From Nereocystis luetkeana (Eukaryota; Sar; Phaeophyceae; Laminariales; Laminariaceae): 64,000 nucleotides of DNA. The notes below the pieces were generated by a model, which did no database searches, was not told the DNA's origin, and saw nothing but the letters and a program-made list of their open reading frames with translations. Location of the stretch: positions 2,904,953-2,968,952 of the forward strand of contig JARUPZ010000035.1 in the NCBI GenBank assembly GCA_031213475.1. Reading direction: 5' to 3'. Below are positions 57,301 to 60,300 of this stretch, one piece after another (position 1 is the stretch's first letter; each line of letters opens with the position of its first letter). The translations under genes and the position numbers were made by a program.

Positions 57301-60300
57301 CGGGAAACGGGTGCGATAGGAGATCATGCAGAATTTACGACTCTCCCCCGGCAACATGACCTAGATCGTGCAGATCATGCAGATCATACAGATCGTACAG
57401 ATCATACAGATGAGGAGCTATCTGCTTTGAAAAAGATCTATAGATCATGAGCTGTTGTGAAGTTCGAGGTCGGGACACTCTGTATCCCTTGCCAGTTTTG
57501 TCTATTGAGCAGGGTACTCGTTGGTACTCACGCGTGTCGACTGCTTGATAGTAGGAGAGCAGCTGTGTTCCTTTCGAGCACATTGAGAGAATGAGACCAA
57601 GTCTCGTGCCTCGCCGGAAAACCCCTGGTTTTCCGTCTAAGATACGCCTCTCAAGTACTACAAACCGATCCCAATACCTGAACCCAGGGAATTACCAGCC
57701 TTTCGGCCTCATTCAATGCTGTACCACAACACTCGCTCACTCTGATGAGCCGCACATACAGAAATATGGGAAATTCTTGGGAAACCCCGATTCCACGAAC
57801 TAGAACATGAGTCAAATATGCTGCTCCTCAAAACCCACTCCTACACCTCTGAACGGCGAGGTTACGAATGCGACAAGGAACGCCAATGAAAAAAAAAAAA
57901 AAGGAAGGCCTAACCGTAAACGGCTGGAATAAATCGTCAACGAAAGCCATCGTCCCTTCCGCCTCGCCGGAAAACCCCTGGTTTCCCATCCAAGTTACGC
58001 CTCTCACCCAAAAGCTGATTTGAACAATAAGAAAAAAAGGAACCCCCACCTCGCCCCCCCCTCTCCTCCCCGATGAAATCATCCCAAGGTACTGTACGTT
58101 CATAAAAGCATTCTTGGTTGCTGAACAGTAATGGCATCCCGACGATTTTTTACGCCAACCCTTTTATTAATAGAGGTGCAGTCCCGTTTGGGGGGGACAC
58201 ACCACTCAAACTGTAAGTAGTTTTAGTCTCCAGAAACTTTACTGCAGTTTGCCTCAAGGAGCCCCCCCCCCCCGATATTTGTTTGTTTTGTTTCTAGTAA
58301 CCAAAAAGTGCTGCCCGTGTTGTAAGACAAACGGCGCACAAAACACCATTATGGTTTCTCTAGGGGCTTCGTTATCGCTAAATACTGTTGTACGCAGGGT
58401 AAGAGGAGAGATGTGAGCAGGAAAAGTTACGATGGTATCATACACGCTGCCAACAAAAACAGGGGGGGGGAGGAGGGGGGGGCGGGACTGTTTCATTGCA
58501 ACATGTGTATGCCGCGTCCGAAACCGCAACCCTGATGTGACTCCTTTTTGTTATTGCTAATGAACAGCCCTGAGGAGGACTTCGCACCGTACCAGCTTTA
58601 TTACCTGCGCGAACCGTAACCCCGACCCAGCTGTTCATAAGTAGCCCCGAGGAGGGCTTCGTATCGTTTCAATTTTTTACCTGCCCTAGGAAGTTGTGCG
58701 GATCTCCGAATTCTTCATCGAAAACCTCGAGCGCGAACCCCCCACCGCCGACGGCCGCTTCTCGAGGGTGAGGTATGGTCAGCAAAATGCTCTGTTTTTT
58801 TTTTCAAGTCGCAAGGGTTTCACGAAGGGGGGGCCGAGGATGTTTTACGGGGGGTCAAGAGGCCGAGAACGCATTCACTGGCACGTCCTTTTTGTTCTCT
58901 TCAAAATGTCGTGCGCCTCATATACTCGAGAAAAGCTGACACCGTGCTGTTTAAGCATGTAAAACGCGTTGCCCCGTGTCTCGTCTCAGGCACAACGTTT
59001 TCCCCTCTCGCCGCGCAGCGCTACAGAATTCCAACACGCTGCAAGAGTCGAGGAGTCAAACGACGCGCGTGCTATAATACGTGCGTCTGTGCCAGGGAGC
59101 CATCTTATTTTCGACCAGAAAACAAAAAAAAGCGTGACAACGCTGAACAGACTGCATCCCACAACCGGTAGCAGACATAGACAGCCAACATTTGGCGGTC
59201 GCCAGCTACCATAACACATGCGTGGTGGTTGCATTCGCAACGAACGTCCCGCAGACGGTCCTGCACCTACGCTACAATAGCAGTCGTCAACACGTTTCGT
59301 TAGGTCAGGGACAGGTGCGGCGTCTGGGCCATCCTAGGATGTCCTAAGCAGGTTTCCTGCTCATATAAACAGCCATGCATGTGTTGGGTGGCCGCTTCTT
59401 TGCCTGCCCCACATAGGTAGCATACCAGCACGCTCCGAAGGAAAAACACGGCAGTTTTCAGCGTACGTGCCTCTCCCTCTTTTCCTTCGCCCCCCCAGAC
59501 GGGGTCGGTGTGGTTGTAGATTGTCGTAGTTCGTGCCACCTCGCGCCCCCTCCTCTTCAGGATGCACATCGAGTTTGCCCCACCAGCGTCGTCCGCCTGT
59601 CGCAGGGTATAAATGCGCTGAAAATGTTTTATGGGCACACCACGTTTGTTTACGCTTGGTGGTTGACGGGCGAGACACAACCGACCCCCCACTCACTCCG
59701 ACCCATGAAGAGCACAACAGCACACTGAATGAAGTACGTAGGTATGAGTACATAGAAGCCTCATCTAAATAACTCCAGTACTTGTCGCTGAAAACTACGG
59801 GTGAAGGCGAAGAAGAATACAACGTGGAACTACAATGTCGCGTGCGCTTTAGTTCTTCCGGCGGCTGAAAGAAATGTAGAAAGGCAAGAAAAATACTGAG
59901 AACAGAGGCGCGGGGGGGGGGGGGGTACTCATCTTTAGCTTGCCTTAGTCATTGCACCATTGACCACGAATCCCTTTTGAGACGGAGCACCGCGGGCGCG
60001 GGGGGGGGGCAGGGAAAGGGGGTGAACCTGCTTTGAAGATTTGGCTCTGCTTTCCTCGATCGCGCTCTCTGCCCCTAAACAAGAAAATTATATTTTTAGC
60101 TCACAGGGAGTGCGGAGGGGTTTGGATAATCGTACACGACGTTCCCACGGGACAACCAACGGTAGCAGAACCCCTAACTAATTAGGCAACAGGTTTGGGG
60201 GCAATAAATAAAGAGATTGAACCCGCAGAAAGGATACGAGCGAAACGAGCGAAGACATTGAGATACGAGAAGGGTCAACAAGTATAGGTGTGGTTTTATG